From Timburyella sp030842085 (GTDB lineage: Bacteria; Bacillota; Clostridia; Oscillospirales; Acutalibacteraceae), in contig JAUUSE010000008.1 of assembly GCA_030842085.1 (NCBI GenBank), forward strand, positions 1-49,214: a DNA stretch of 49,214 bases, in the 5' to 3' direction. This document shows, piece after piece, positions 38,226 to 46,663 of this stretch; the first letter of the stretch is position 1; the number at the start of each line of letters is the position of its first letter. The notes beneath the pieces are model-generated. The model was not told where the DNA came from, did not search any database, and saw nothing but the letters and a program-made list of their open reading frames with translations. The translations under genes were made by a program, and so were the position numbers.

Positions 38226-39400
38226 TGAACATGAAATTTGACTTTAACAACCCAACAAGAATTTTATTTGGCAGCGGTAAGCTAAACGAGCTAGGCAGCC
38301 AAAAATTGCCTGGGAAAAAGGCGCTGCTATTGATGTCCAGCGGTAAATCGGCCAAAGTGAGCGGAGCATATGACCGCACCCTAAAGCAGCTTAATAATGC
38401 GGGCGTAGAAGTCGCCGAATTTGCAAAAGTCATGGAAAATCCTGTAAAAGAAATGATAATGGAGGGCGCCGCTTTTGCAAGGGAAAACAGCTGCGACTTT
38501 ATTGTAGCGCTGGGCGGCGGAGCGGTGCTGGATTCTGCCGTAGCAATAGCCGCAATGGCCACTAATCCCGGTGATTTATGGGACTATGTAAACGGTGGCA
38601 CGGGAAAGGGCAAATCCCTTATAAATCCCGGCCTGCCGATTGTAACTATTACTCTTACCGCCGGCACCGGATCTGAAATCAACTGCTGGGGCGTTATTTC
38701 TAATATTAAAACCAAAGAAAAAATAGGTTTTGGCTATCCTGAGCTTGTCCCGGTACTGGCCATTGTAGATCCTGAGCTTATGAAAACCGTTCCATCTAAG
38801 TACACCGCTTATCAAGGCTTCGACGCGCTGTTTCACAATACAGAGGTAATGATGTCTAACGGTGTGAATATTCTAAGCGAAACGATTGCGCTCTCTGCCA
38901 TAGAGAACATCGCCAAATACCTGCCTCGTGCAGTGGAGAATGGAGACGATCTTGAGGCGCGTGAACACGTTGCTTACGGCAGCACAATGGCAGGTATCAG
39001 TATGCAGCTCACCAGCACGACTGCGCAGCATTTAATGGAACATGCTATGAGCGCATATCATCACAATTTGCCGCACGGAGCGGGCCTCATTATGATTTCT
39101 AAAGCCTTTGCCCAATTCTTTATTGAAAAGCATGCCTGCGACGGTCAGTTCATAAAAATGGCAAATGCTATGGGAATAGAGCATGCCGACAAGCCGGAGG
39201 ATTTCATTACGGCGCTTGTAAAACTACAGGAGGCCTGCGGGGTTGCCGACTTGAAAATGAGTGATTATGGCATTACTAAAGATGAATTTATGACGCTTGC
39301 AGTTAATGCCCGCCAGACTATGGGCGGCCTGTTCCTTGCGAATCCATGTTCTATGTCCGACGAGGAATGCGCCGGTATTTTTGAAAAATCCTATCGTTAA
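38225..39400 (+). CDS. Iron-containing alcohol dehydrogenase
   Basis: A 391-residue NAD(P)-dependent group III dehydrogenase. The nucleotide-binding loop is GGGAVLDSA; the metal ligands lie in FDALFH (Asp and His four residues apart) and in HLMEHAMSAYHHNLPHG (two His). It resembles YqhD/butanol-dehydrogenase-type enzymes that interconvert aldehydes and alcohols. The start at 38225 is chosen because GGGAGG lies 8 bp upstream and the frame overlaps the preceding stop. It shares an operon with a flavoprotein, an acetyltransferase and an aldo/keto reductase, suggesting detoxification or fermentation of reactive carbonyls. Confidence 0.93.
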   Translation: MNMKFDFNNPTRILFGSGKLNELGSQKLPGKKALLLMSSGKSAKVSGAYDRTLKQLNNAGVEVAEFAKVMENPVKEMIMEGAAFARENSCDFIVALGGGAVLDSAVAIAAMATNPGDLWDYVNGGTGKGKSLINPGLPIVTITLTAGTGSEINCWGVISNIKTKEKIGFGYPELVPVLAIVDPELMKTVPSKYTAYQGFDALFHNTEVMMSNGVNILSETIALSAIENIAKYLPRAVENGDDLEAREHVAYGSTMAGISMQLTSTTAQHLMEHAMSAYHHNLPHGAGLIMISKAFAQFFIEKHACDGQFIKMANAMGIEHADKPEDFITALVKLQEACGVADLKMSDYGITKDEFMTLAVNARQTMGGLFLANPCSMSDEECAGIFEKSYR

Positions 39401-39447
39401 TATAGAGAATCCAACAGGTATTTTCTATAAATTCAAGGAGGCCGTTG

Positions 39448-40071
39448 ATGAAAGTTTTACTATTTAACGGAAGCAGCCGTAAAAACGGCTGTACCTATAT
39501 GGCTTTAAGTGAAGTTGCAGATATACTGAATCATGAAAGCATTGAAACAGACATTCTGCAGATGGGCAGTAGTACGGTGCGTGAATGCATCGGCTGCGAC
39601 AAATGTGCTGAAAACAGCCGCTGTATTTTCAGCTACGATATAGTAAATTCATGGCTCGGTAAGGCTGATAAAGCCGACGGCTTTGTCTTCGGCTCTCCGG
39701 TTTATTATGCACATCCTACGGGACAGCTTCTCTCATTGCTGGACAGGATGTTTTATGCCGGGTCATCATACTTTTACCACAAGCCAGCGGCAGCAGTGGT
39801 ATCCGCCAGAAGGGCCGGAACAACCGCTTCACTGGATGTGCTGAATAAATATTTTGCGGACGCACATATGCTCATGGTTGGCTCAAGCTATTGGAACATG
39901 GTGCATGGAATGACGCCTGAACAGGTAAAGCAAGACAATGAGGGGCTGCAGACTATACGAAATCTGGGACGCAACATGGCATGGCTTCTTAAATGTATAG
40001 AAGCCGGAAAAAGCGCTGGCATTTTCCCGCCGCGAGTAGAGCGGGAACACTGGACAAACTTTATCCGGTAA
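39448..40071 (+). CDS. Flavodoxin-family NAD(P)H-dependent FMN reductase
   Basis: A 207-residue flavoprotein. The phosphate-binding loop FNGSSRKNGCT, the cysteine cluster CIGCDKCAENSRC and FGSPVYYAHPTGQL are typical of iron-sulfur flavoprotein-like NADPH-dependent reductases; the three CxxC-like cysteines could bind an Fe-S cluster. ATG 39448 has AAGGAGG upstream; a TTG one codon earlier is less likely. It is third in the LysR-controlled operon, likely acting on quinones or similar oxidants. Confidence 0.88.
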   Translation: MKVLLFNGSSRKNGCTYMALSEVADILNHESIETDILQMGSSTVRECIGCDKCAENSRCIFSYDIVNSWLGKADKADGFVFGSPVYYAHPTGQLLSLLDRMFYAGSSYFYHKPAAAVVSARRAGTTASLDVLNKYFADAHMLMVGSSYWNMVHGMTPEQVKQDNEGLQTIRNLGRNMAWLLKCIEAGKSAGIFPPRVEREHWTNFIR

Positions 40072-40099
40072 TGAGTAATCTAACAAAAAGGAGCAGCGT

Positions 40100-40687
40100 A
40101 TGAATTTAAATGATTTTTTAGCACATGTTAGTTCGGGCAAAAAAGTACTTTCCGGCTCCGAAGAGCATAGATATATGACTAAATTGGCTTTTGAGGCGAT
40201 GAAAATTACTTCGGTAATCAATCAAGGCTTTCACGAGCCTAACGAAATTCGAAGACTTATGGAAAAGCTCACTGGGAAACAACTAGATGAATCCTTTACA
40301 ATGTTCCCGCCGTTTTATACCGACTGCGGAAAAAACATACACATAGGCAAAAATGTATTTATCAATTGCTGCTGTCATTTTCAAGACCAAGGCGGCATCA
40401 CCATTGGCGACGGGTCGCTTATTGGCTCGCATGTTGTGCTTGCTACCATTAATCACGGACAGGACCCGGCTCAGCGCGGCGATAACCTACCCTACCCTAT
40501 TATAATTGGTAAAAACGTTTGGATTGGCTCGCATGCTACTATTCTTCCCGGAGTGACCGTCGGCGACGGCGCTATTGTCGCAGCAGGAGCGGTCGTAACA
40601 AAAAATGTGCTCCCAAATGCAATTGTAGGCGGTGTCCCCGCTAAAATTATAAAAATGATTCCTAATATAAAGGAGGTTATAGAATGA
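40100..40687 (+). CDS. Hexapeptide-repeat (maltose/galactoside-type) O-acetyltransferase
   Basis: A 195-residue left-handed beta-helix acyltransferase. After an N-terminal helical cap (FHEPNEIRRLMEKLTGKQLDES) the hexapeptide repeats (IHIGKNVFIN, ITIGDGSLIGSHV, VWIGSHATILPGVTVGDGAIVAAGAVVTK) are followed by a C-terminal NAIVGGVPAKIIK. A catalytic His is expected in ATINHG. Sugar O-acetyltransferases of the LacA/Maa type have this layout, but substrate cannot be inferred. Its stop overlaps the next ATG (ATGA). Confidence 0.92.
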   Translation: MNLNDFLAHVSSGKKVLSGSEEHRYMTKLAFEAMKITSVINQGFHEPNEIRRLMEKLTGKQLDESFTMFPPFYTDCGKNIHIGKNVFINCCCHFQDQGGITIGDGSLIGSHVVLATINHGQDPAQRGDNLPYPIIIGKNVWIGSHATILPGVTVGDGAIVAAGAVVTKNVLPNAIVGGVPAKIIKMIPNIKEVIE

Positions 40688-41697
40688 AACGTCTATTTAC
40701 TCTTTTGGCTATGTTTTCCCTTTTATTTGCTTTGCCAGCTTGTGGTCAGTCGGGACAAAATAACAGCACTGCCGGTATGCAGGAAAACCATATGGATACA
40801 AGCAACATCAGTTCATATACCAGCAACGGCGAAGCTTCGGATATCAAATTCCATGATATAGAGCAGACACCCGAAAACCCCGGCGGATTCAATTTTGAAA
40901 CGAAGAGCGTTACATTAAACAGCGGATACGAAATGCCCATAATGGGCTTGGGAACTTACAGTCTCTCTGATGAGGAATGCTATAATTCCGTAACAGCATT
41001 GCTGGATGCCGGCGGACGACTTATCGACACCGCTTATATGTACCACAATGAGGATGCAGTCGGACGTGCGGTTCGCGATTCTGATATACCGAGGGAAGAA
41101 ATTTTTGTAATTACAAAAATCTATCCCAGTCAGTTCGGCGACCCGGAAGCCGCCATTGACCTAGCACTGGAAACGTTGGACATTGGCTATATTGACATGA
41201 TGCTGCTGCACCATCCTGGTGACGGAGATATAGAAGCCTACCATGCTATGGAGCGGGCAGTAGCCGACGGAAAAATTCGCTCCATTGGCCTATCCAACTG
41301 GTATGTGGAAGAACTTGAAGAATTTTTACCGCAAGTAAACATTACCCCCGCACTAGTACAAAATGAAATTCACCCATACTATCAGGAAAATGATGTTATA
41401 CCTTACATTCAGAGTTTAGGAATAACTGTTCAGGGCTGGTATCCCTTTGGCGGACGTGGCCACACAGCAGAGCTTTTAGAAGATGAAACCATATCGGCCA
41501 TTGCACAGAAGCACGGAGTGACTTCTGCACAAATCATTTTACGGTGGAATCTGCAAAAGGGAGTTGTAGTCATACCAGGTTCAAGCAATCCTGAGCACAT
41601 ACGTGAAAATCTTGATTTATTTGAATTTGAGCTTGCCAATGATGAGATGAATCAAATTAATGCGCTGGATAGGCACGAAAAACATGACTGGTATTAA
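40684..41697 (+). CDS. Aldo/keto reductase with lipoprotein signal peptide
   Basis: A 337-residue protein. Residues 1-20 form a lipoprotein signal with lipobox LPAC (Cys20), then a 50-residue disordered linker and an aldo/keto reductase barrel. The catalytic tetrad is present: Asp115 and Tyr120 in LIDTAYMYHNE, Lys145 in VITKI, His176 in LLHHP. NADP-contacting GSSNPEHIRENL is near the end. It begins by overlapping the acetyltransferase stop. The signal is unexpected, because the enzyme needs NADPH, normally cytoplasmic. Either it is exported and uses another cofactor or role, or the signal is retained in the cytoplasmic face; biochemical localisation is not known. Confidence 0.9.
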   Translation: MKRLFTLLAMFSLLFALPACGQSGQNNSTAGMQENHMDTSNISSYTSNGEASDIKFHDIEQTPENPGGFNFETKSVTLNSGYEMPIMGLGTYSLSDEECYNSVTALLDAGGRLIDTAYMYHNEDAVGRAVRDSDIPREEIFVITKIYPSQFGDPEAAIDLALETLDIGYIDMMLLHHPGDGDIEAYHAMERAVADGKIRSIGLSNWYVEELEEFLPQVNITPALVQNEIHPYYQENDVIPYIQSLGITVQGWYPFGGRGHTAELLEDETISAIAQKHGVTSAQIILRWNLQKGVVVIPGSSNPEHIRENLDLFEFELANDEMNQINALDRHEKHDWY

Positions 41698-41698
41698 T

Positions 41699-41812
41699 AT
41701 GAAAAAGTATCTTTTACTAACTTTTATTTTACTATTTGCCTTACTGAGCAGTTATAACAATAAGTCACTTAAATTTTGTACTCACGACTTTACAAAACAA
41801 ATCGTAAAATAA
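41699..41812 (+). CDS. Possible 37-residue signal-peptide-like peptide
   Basis: The frame MKKYLLLTFILLFALLSS continues with YNNKS and ends IVK. It looks like a lipoprotein signal whose lipobox cysteine has become tyrosine, immediately after the aldo/keto reductase stop. Only a weak ribosome-binding site. May be a degraded lipoprotein gene or a chance frame. Confidence 0.3.
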   Translation: MKKYLLLTFILLFALLSSYNNKSLKFCTHDFTKQIVK

Positions 41813-41827
41813 TCTTATAACAGAAAC

Positions 41828-41872
41828 TGTGGTATGCTTCCGAATTTAGCAGCATACCACATATTTTTTATA
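41828..41872 (+). terminator. Intrinsic terminator of the LysR-controlled operon
   Basis: Stem TGTGGTATGC (41828-41837) with its complement at 41852-41861, a 14-nt loop and TATTTTTT. Confidence 0.85.
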
Positions 41873-42039
41873 TGTATTTTCAGAAGAAGATTCCCAATTT
41901 ACATACGACTTTACTTGCAAAGTTTATTATTCTAATCTTACACAGCTAGAGAGTAACACTTCGGAGCCAATACATAAAGATATATTTTAAGAATGGCCGG
42001 ATTACAACCTATCTGGCCCTGATAAGTAACATCTATATT

Positions 42040-42738
42040 TTATTTCTTGGTAAAACGCATATTAAGCTTCTGGAGCGCTTTTTTCTCTATTCGGCTTACA
42101 TATGATCTTGATATATTCAGACGCTTTGCCACCTCACGCTGCGTTAACTCGTCCCTGCCGCCGAGACCATATCTGAGTTTTATTACTGTTTTTTCCCTAT
42201 CATCTAATGAATCCTGTATATACTCTTTCAGCTTCTCCGACTTCATTTTTATATCTATATTATCGGCTATACAGTCGTCTTCTGCAATAATATCGCTCAG
42301 CGTCAGTCTGTTTCCATCGTTGTCGGTATCTATAGGGTCGCTTATAAAAACATCCTGAGAGCATTTTTTCATATTCCTGAAGTGCATTAATATCTCATTT
42401 TCTATACATTTAGCCGCATATGTAGCAAGCCGTATTCCTTTATCCTGCTTGTATGTAGTAACTGCCTTTATAAGTCCGATTGTTCCAATTGATATTAAAT
42501 CATCCTGGTCGCGCTGGCTGGAATAATATTTTTTTATTATGTGAGCCACAAGCCTCAAATTGTGCTCTATCAGCTTTGCGCGTGCCTCCATGTCTCCTTC
42601 TTCTTTGTACCTCTGAAGGAGTAGACGCTCTTCTTTTGCCGTCAGCGGCCTTGGGAAAGAGCCCTGCGATGTTACATGCAGTATAAAATATGATAACTGC
42701 GCAAATATTTGTGATAAAGCTGATAAAATCACGAGCAT
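42040..42738 (-). CDS. sigK: Sporulation sigma factor SigK (pro-sigma-K)
   Basis: A 232-residue sigma-70 family protein. The hydrophobic N-terminus (about 1-28, MLVILSALSQIFAQLSYFIL) is the pro-sequence removed by SpoIVFB in Bacillus; GSFPRPLTAKEE follows. Region 2 is IEHNLRLVAHIIKKYY and DLISIGTIGLIKA; region 4 is LTQREVAKRLNISRSYVSRIEKKALQKL. The gene is contiguous: no skin-like element interrupts it. The start at 42738 has GGAGG only 2 bp upstream, which is close; nearby alternatives look worse. It implies a spore-forming lineage. Confidence 0.9.
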   Translation of the reverse strand: MLVILSALSQIFAQLSYFILHVTSQGSFPRPLTAKEERLLLQRYKEEGDMEARAKLIEHNLRLVAHIIKKYYSSQRDQDDLISIGTIGLIKAVTTYKQDKGIRLATYAAKCIENEILMHFRNMKKCSQDVFISDPIDTDNDGNRLTLSDIIAEDDCIADNIDIKMKSEKLKEYIQDSLDDREKTVIKLRYGLGGRDELTQREVAKRLNISRSYVSRIEKKALQKLNMRFTKK

Positions 42739-42747
42739 GGCCTCCAA

Positions 42748-43327
42748 TTTACTAAATTTGTCTATAATTCAGATTTATGCTTACAGGGCTTGGCAGGTGC
42801 AAGTCCTTTAAAATATTCAATAAAATTCTTTAAAGTCCATGCTTAGTGAATTGCTTTTTGTGCCGGTATAGCATTTATACGCTTAAACGGAACTCTATAT
42901 CGTTTACACTAATATGCATAACAGATATTATCTCTTTTATTTTACTCCTTTTATAGAATTAAACATACTGTTGATATTGCGCTGTACTCAATACCATACA
43001 CTATACAAGTTTATTGGTATAATATAAGGTATAATTAATGATTCTCAACACTCAATCAGCTAAACTTGCCCATTAGATATAAATCTTTCTTCACATAATT
43101 TCATGCTATTGTTTTAATAAACTCAAGCGGAGCTAAATTTGTATAATATTTCATTGCGGCTAACAGGCCAAATTTGTTTAACATAAGAATTCTACTGTTA
43201 TCAATTACTTTCACAATGACTTTATAAAGCTTTTCCTTTACATCTTTTACAAATTTGCATATTTAAAATTTATGCAACAAAAAACAGCTCCGAAGTAATA
43301 CTTCGGAGCTGTTTGAATTAGTCTTTA
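42748..43327. other. AT-rich intergenic stretch before sigK
   Basis: About 580 bp between sigK and the khpA end (both minus), containing the operon terminator at 43282-43314 and otherwise AT-rich, low-complexity DNA. A sigK promoter recognised by a mother-cell sigma factor is expected in the first 150 bp but no convincing consensus was found. Confidence 0.5.
43277..43314 (-). terminator. Intrinsic terminator of the ylxM-ffh-rpsP-khpA operon
   Basis: A perfect 14-bp stem AAACAGCTCCGAAG (43282-43295) with its complement at 43301-43314 around TAATA, followed on the minus strand by TTTTTTG. Confidence 0.9.
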
Positions 43328-43561
43328 TTAGCCTATTTCTACTGAAACCTTATCGCCTGTGCGATTTGCAGCAGCACGCATAACAGTGCGTATAGCCTTA
43401 GCTATTCTGCCCTGCTTGCCTATTACGCGGCCCATATCGCCGTCGGCAACTGTGAGGTGATATACTATTATACCTTCCTCATTAGGCTCGTCAACTGTAA
43501 CATTTACTGCGTCAGGATCTTCAACAAGTCCCTGTGCCATTACTTTTAAAAGCTCTGTCAT
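43328..43561 (-). CDS. khpA: KH-domain RNA-binding protein KhpA
   Basis: A 77-residue single KH-domain protein with the RNA-binding loop GKQGRIAKAIR (GxxG). Length and position right after rpsP match KhpA/YlqC of Firmicutes. AAAGGACG ribosome-binding site. It binds RNA, in relatives together with KhpB, and affects cell division and elongation; here it closes the ribosome/SRP operon. Confidence 0.93.
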   Translation of the reverse strand: MTELLKVMAQGLVEDPDAVNVTVDEPNEEGIIVYHLTVADGDMGRVIGKQGRIAKAIRTVMRAAANRTGDKVSVEIG

Positions 43562-43656
43562 TACTATCGTCCTTTCTTAGTATAAGAAGATTTCTCTTTA
43601 GTTAAAACAGCTTATATAAGCTGTTTTAAGCCTCCCTTTACGATGATAAGACTCTA

Positions 43657-43902
43657 TTAAATCTCTACACCGTTGCTCTTAAGCAGCGCCTTTACTGTGT
43701 CAGTCGGCTGTGCACCATTCTTTATCCACTGCTTTGCCTTGTCGGCGTCAAGCTTTACCACAGGAGGATTCTCCATGGGGTTGTAATAACCCAGCTCTTC
43801 TATAAAGCGGCCGTCTCTCGGATATCTGGAATCAGCTACCACTATTCTGTAAAAAGGAGCCTTTTTAGCACCCATGCGGCGAAGTCTTATTTTAACTGCC
43901 AT
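43657..43902 (-). CDS. rpsP: 30S ribosomal protein S16
   Basis: An 81-residue ribosomal protein: MAVKIRLRRMGAKKAPFYRIVVADSRYPRDGRFIEELGYYNP is the classical S16 start, and PTDTVKALLKSNG ends the chain. AAGGAGG lies 10 bp upstream. It sits between khpA and ffh on the same strand, in the order usual for Firmicutes. Confidence 0.97.
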   Translation of the reverse strand: MAVKIRLRRMGAKKAPFYRIVVADSRYPRDGRFIEELGYYNPMENPPVVKLDADKAKQWIKNGAQPTDTVKALLKSNGVEI

Positions 43903-43940
43903 TCGTTACACCTCCTTAATGATAATAATATGTTATAAGT

Positions 43941-45290
43941 TTATATACCAAATCCCGGTGGGATTCGCATACCACCAAAGCCTCTGCGGCCCTTTTTGCC
44001 CTTCTTTGGGCCGACCTGCTTAAACATTTTGCGCATCTGATCCCACTGCTTAAGTACCTTATTGACTTCTTCAACACTTGTACCGGAGCCAGCTGCAATT
44101 CGCCTTTTTCGCGACGGATTTATTATGTCTGGGTTTTCTCGCTCTTTCTTCGTCATAGAGTATATAATCGCTTCGGGGCGCATCATAATATTATCGTCTA
44201 TTTCAGCGTCTTTAAGCTGCTTGCCTATGCCCGGAAGCATTGAAAGCACCTGCTTTAAAGAACCCATCTTCTTTATTTCCTGAAGCTGATACAGCAAATC
44301 ATTCATATCAAATTTATTTTTTTTGAGCTTGTCGGCCATTTCCATGGCCTTTTTCTCATCAAGCTGCTGCTCCGCCTTTTCTATAAGAGAGAGCACGTCG
44401 CCCATGCCGAGTATTCTCGACGCCATTCGAGATGGATGAAATTCTTCCAAATCGTCAAGCTTTTCACCCGTGCCGCAGAATTTTATCGGCTTGCCGGTGA
44501 CAGCGCGTACCGACAACGCTGCGCCGCCCCTCGTATCACCGTCGAGCTTAGTTAAAATTACGCCGTCAATGCCCAATGCTTCGTTAAATGATGCTGCCAC
44601 GTTTACGGCGTCCTGACCCGTCATGGAATCGACTACCAGCAAGATTTCATCGGGATGAACATTGCCCTTTACCCTTTTAAGCTCATCCATCAGCTCTTCG
44701 TCTATATGCAGACGGCCGGCAGTATCTATTATCACAAAATCGTTGCCATAGTCCTTTGCATGCTTAACGGCGGCGACGGCAGTTTTTTCCGGTGCCGTCG
44801 TTCCCATTTCGAACACCGGAACACCCGCCTGCTCGCCTACAACCTGCAGCTGCTTTATGGCCGCCGGCCTGTATATGTCGCCGGCTACCAGCAGCGGCCG
44901 ATGCCCCTGCGATTTAAGCATCTTTGCAAGCTTGGCGCAGTGCGTCGTCTTACCGGCGCCTTGCAGGCCGCACATCATAATAACTGTCGGCGGCTTTGAC
45001 GCACGATTTATCCTTTCATGTTCTCCGCCCATGAGAGACGTAAGCTCTTCATTTACTATTTTTATAACCATCTGTGCAGGGGTAAGACTTTCCATTACCC
45101 GCTCGCCTATGGCTTTCTCTGTCAAATTGTTTGTAAAATCTTTTGCTACTTTGTAGTTAACATCTGCTTCAAGCAGAGCAAGACGCACCTCGCGCATAGC
45201 TTCTTTTACATCAGCCTCGCTCAGCTTTCCCTTAGATCTTATCTTTTTAAAGGCTGCAGATAACTTTTCAGTAAGGCCCTCAAACGCCAA
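43941..45290 (-). CDS. ffh: Signal recognition particle protein Ffh
   Basis: A 449-residue SRP GTPase. The N domain (about 1-90) is followed by the GTPase domain with G1 GLQGAGKTT, DTAGRL and TKLDGD motifs, and the methionine-rich M domain ends with KKGKKGRRGFGGMRIPPGFGI. It binds signal sequences and 4.5S/6S RNA and hands ribosomes to FtsY. The start is a TTG at 45290 with AGGAGG 8 bp upstream. It follows ylxM by 155 bp and precedes rpsP by 38 bp. Confidence 0.97.
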   Translation of the reverse strand: MAFEGLTEKLSAAFKKIRSKGKLSEADVKEAMREVRLALLEADVNYKVAKDFTNNLTEKAIGERVMESLTPAQMVIKIVNEELTSLMGGEHERINRASKPPTVIMMCGLQGAGKTTHCAKLAKMLKSQGHRPLLVAGDIYRPAAIKQLQVVGEQAGVPVFEMGTTAPEKTAVAAVKHAKDYGNDFVIIDTAGRLHIDEELMDELKRVKGNVHPDEILLVVDSMTGQDAVNVAASFNEALGIDGVILTKLDGDTRGGAALSVRAVTGKPIKFCGTGEKLDDLEEFHPSRMASRILGMGDVLSLIEKAEQQLDEKKAMEMADKLKKNKFDMNDLLYQLQEIKKMGSLKQVLSMLPGIGKQLKDAEIDDNIMMRPEAIIYSMTKKERENPDIINPSRKRRIAAGSGTSVEEVNKVLKQWDQMRKMFKQVGPKKGKKGRRGFGGMRIPPGFGI

Positions 45291-45445
45291 AGTGACGCCT
45301 CCTCTTTCCTTATTGTCTTTCTACAATAAATACAAGATAATTATTTTATTCATTAAGTTAAACGTCATATATGCTTATGAGCGTTTTTTATGCTTTTACA
45401 ACATATATCCAGCGGCATACTGACAATCCCACATATTTACACGTA

Positions 45446-45814
45446 CTACAAAAGCTCGCCGGCAAGCTCGTAAATGGCTTTCGCACGCTCATTTATTTCA
45501 CGCGAGCATCCGTACCTGTAATTGTACTCAGATATCTCCATAGCCGCGTCACGTATCTGACCTGCAAATTCATTCAGACGGCGCTGCTTTTCCAAAAATC
45601 CCAGCTTATTTTCCAAATCATACAGCTGTGTCTCTGCTCGCTTAATGGCATCTCTCACGCCCTGACGTGTTATTCCCTCATTCTCCGCTATCTCAGAAAG
45701 GGATAAATCATCATTATAATAATACTCAATAAGAGAGCGCTGCTTTTCTGTCAGCAAATTGCCATAGCAGTCTATTAAAATAGATACGTCTAAATTTTTT
45801 ATACCCTTTGCCAA
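45446..45814 (-). CDS. ylxM: YlxM-family putative SRP-associated DNA-binding protein
   Basis: A 122-residue helix-turn-helix protein of the YlxM/p13 family: CYGNLLTEKQRSLIEYYYNDDLSLSEIAENEGITRQGVRDAIKRAE. Located directly ahead of ffh, its normal place. The TTG at 45814, 5 bp after GGTGGTGA, gives MAKGIKNLDVS; GTG codons 9-12 bp upstream are alternatives. Thought to modulate SRP expression or activity in related organisms. Confidence 0.9.
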   Translation of the reverse strand: MAKGIKNLDVSILIDCYGNLLTEKQRSLIEYYYNDDLSLSEIAENEGITRQGVRDAIKRAETQLYDLENKLGFLEKQRRLNEFAGQIRDAAMEISEYNYRYGCSREINERAKAIYELAGELL

Positions 45815-45865
45815 GATTATCACCACCGAGCATTAATGTAAAGTAATAATGCTTTACGGGTGTAT

Positions 45866-45894
45866 ATTATACGATAATATTGCTTTTTTGTCAA
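45866..45894 (-). promoter_or_regulatory. Consensus promoter of the ylxM-ffh operon
   Basis: TTGACA (45889-45894), 17-bp spacer and TATAAT (45866-45871) on the minus strand, a perfect sigma-70/sigma-A promoter. Confidence 0.9.
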
Positions 45895-46663
45895 GGGGAA
45901 AAAGTGTGATTTTACTCTATTTTTATTGCTGTGTTGTATATAAAAATCCTTAATTTTCCATTGCTGTCATATTAGAAAGATTCTTTCAATTACAATAAAA
46001 ATCATATTCGAATAAAACTAACTAATAGGCCAAAAGCTTAGTATATCATCTAAATTTTAAAGTTAGAGAAACCATTATCCGCTTAAATTTAGATAAGAAA
46101 AAACGATTGCTGATAAATCTATAGTTTCCTGAATTACATATTTTGCTGTACGGAAATCTCATACGAAGCTTTGCTTTGGTAGTTACACTTGCCTTACTTA
46201 TTTAGATTTACTATCGAAATGCAAATTTTCAGCCGGCATGGAATTACTTTGTAAAAACCGCATCAGTGCTTTAAAAGTAAATATTACAGCAAAAATCCGG
46301 CCGATTCATTAATCGATAATTTGATAAATACATACTTGACTTCTAACGTCCGCATAATTTTTCGGCTCAATAGCCATAGTCCGGCAATTAGTACTTTCGG
46401 TATCAATAAATTTTTTTAAGATAAAAAGCAGGCTTATAAAAGCCTGCTCAAAATATCAATATCTCAAAGTAAAAATGAATGCAATTAAAATTTCAAGAAA
46501 AATTCGCTGATATAGAGTCAAAAATAACTTTTAAGTCTGCATTACAGTCCAAAATCAAGCATGGTTTATGATGCCGGAGTTAAAGTAAAACTTTAACATA
46601 AAGCCAATGCCGCAGCTGTAGATTTTATTAAAAAGCTTGCACATTTTTCCCGGATAAACAAGC
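45895..46663. other. AT-rich gene-poor stretch
   Basis: About 770 bp between pyrB and ylxM. It contains a hairpin near 46425-46450 (GCAGGCTT/AAGCCTGC with a T run on the minus strand), likely a terminator for the pyrB transcript, and otherwise no supportable gene. Confidence 0.5.
46425..46452 (-). terminator. Likely terminator downstream of pyrB
   Basis: Stem AGCAGGCTT with AAGCCTGCT and a short loop, followed on the minus strand by TTTTTATC. It is 210 bp past the pyrB stop. Confidence 0.6.

Noticed and set aside
46560..46660. Weak resemblance to the HPr phosphocarrier in a plus-strand fragment
   Set aside because: Too short, with stops and no active-site histidine context.
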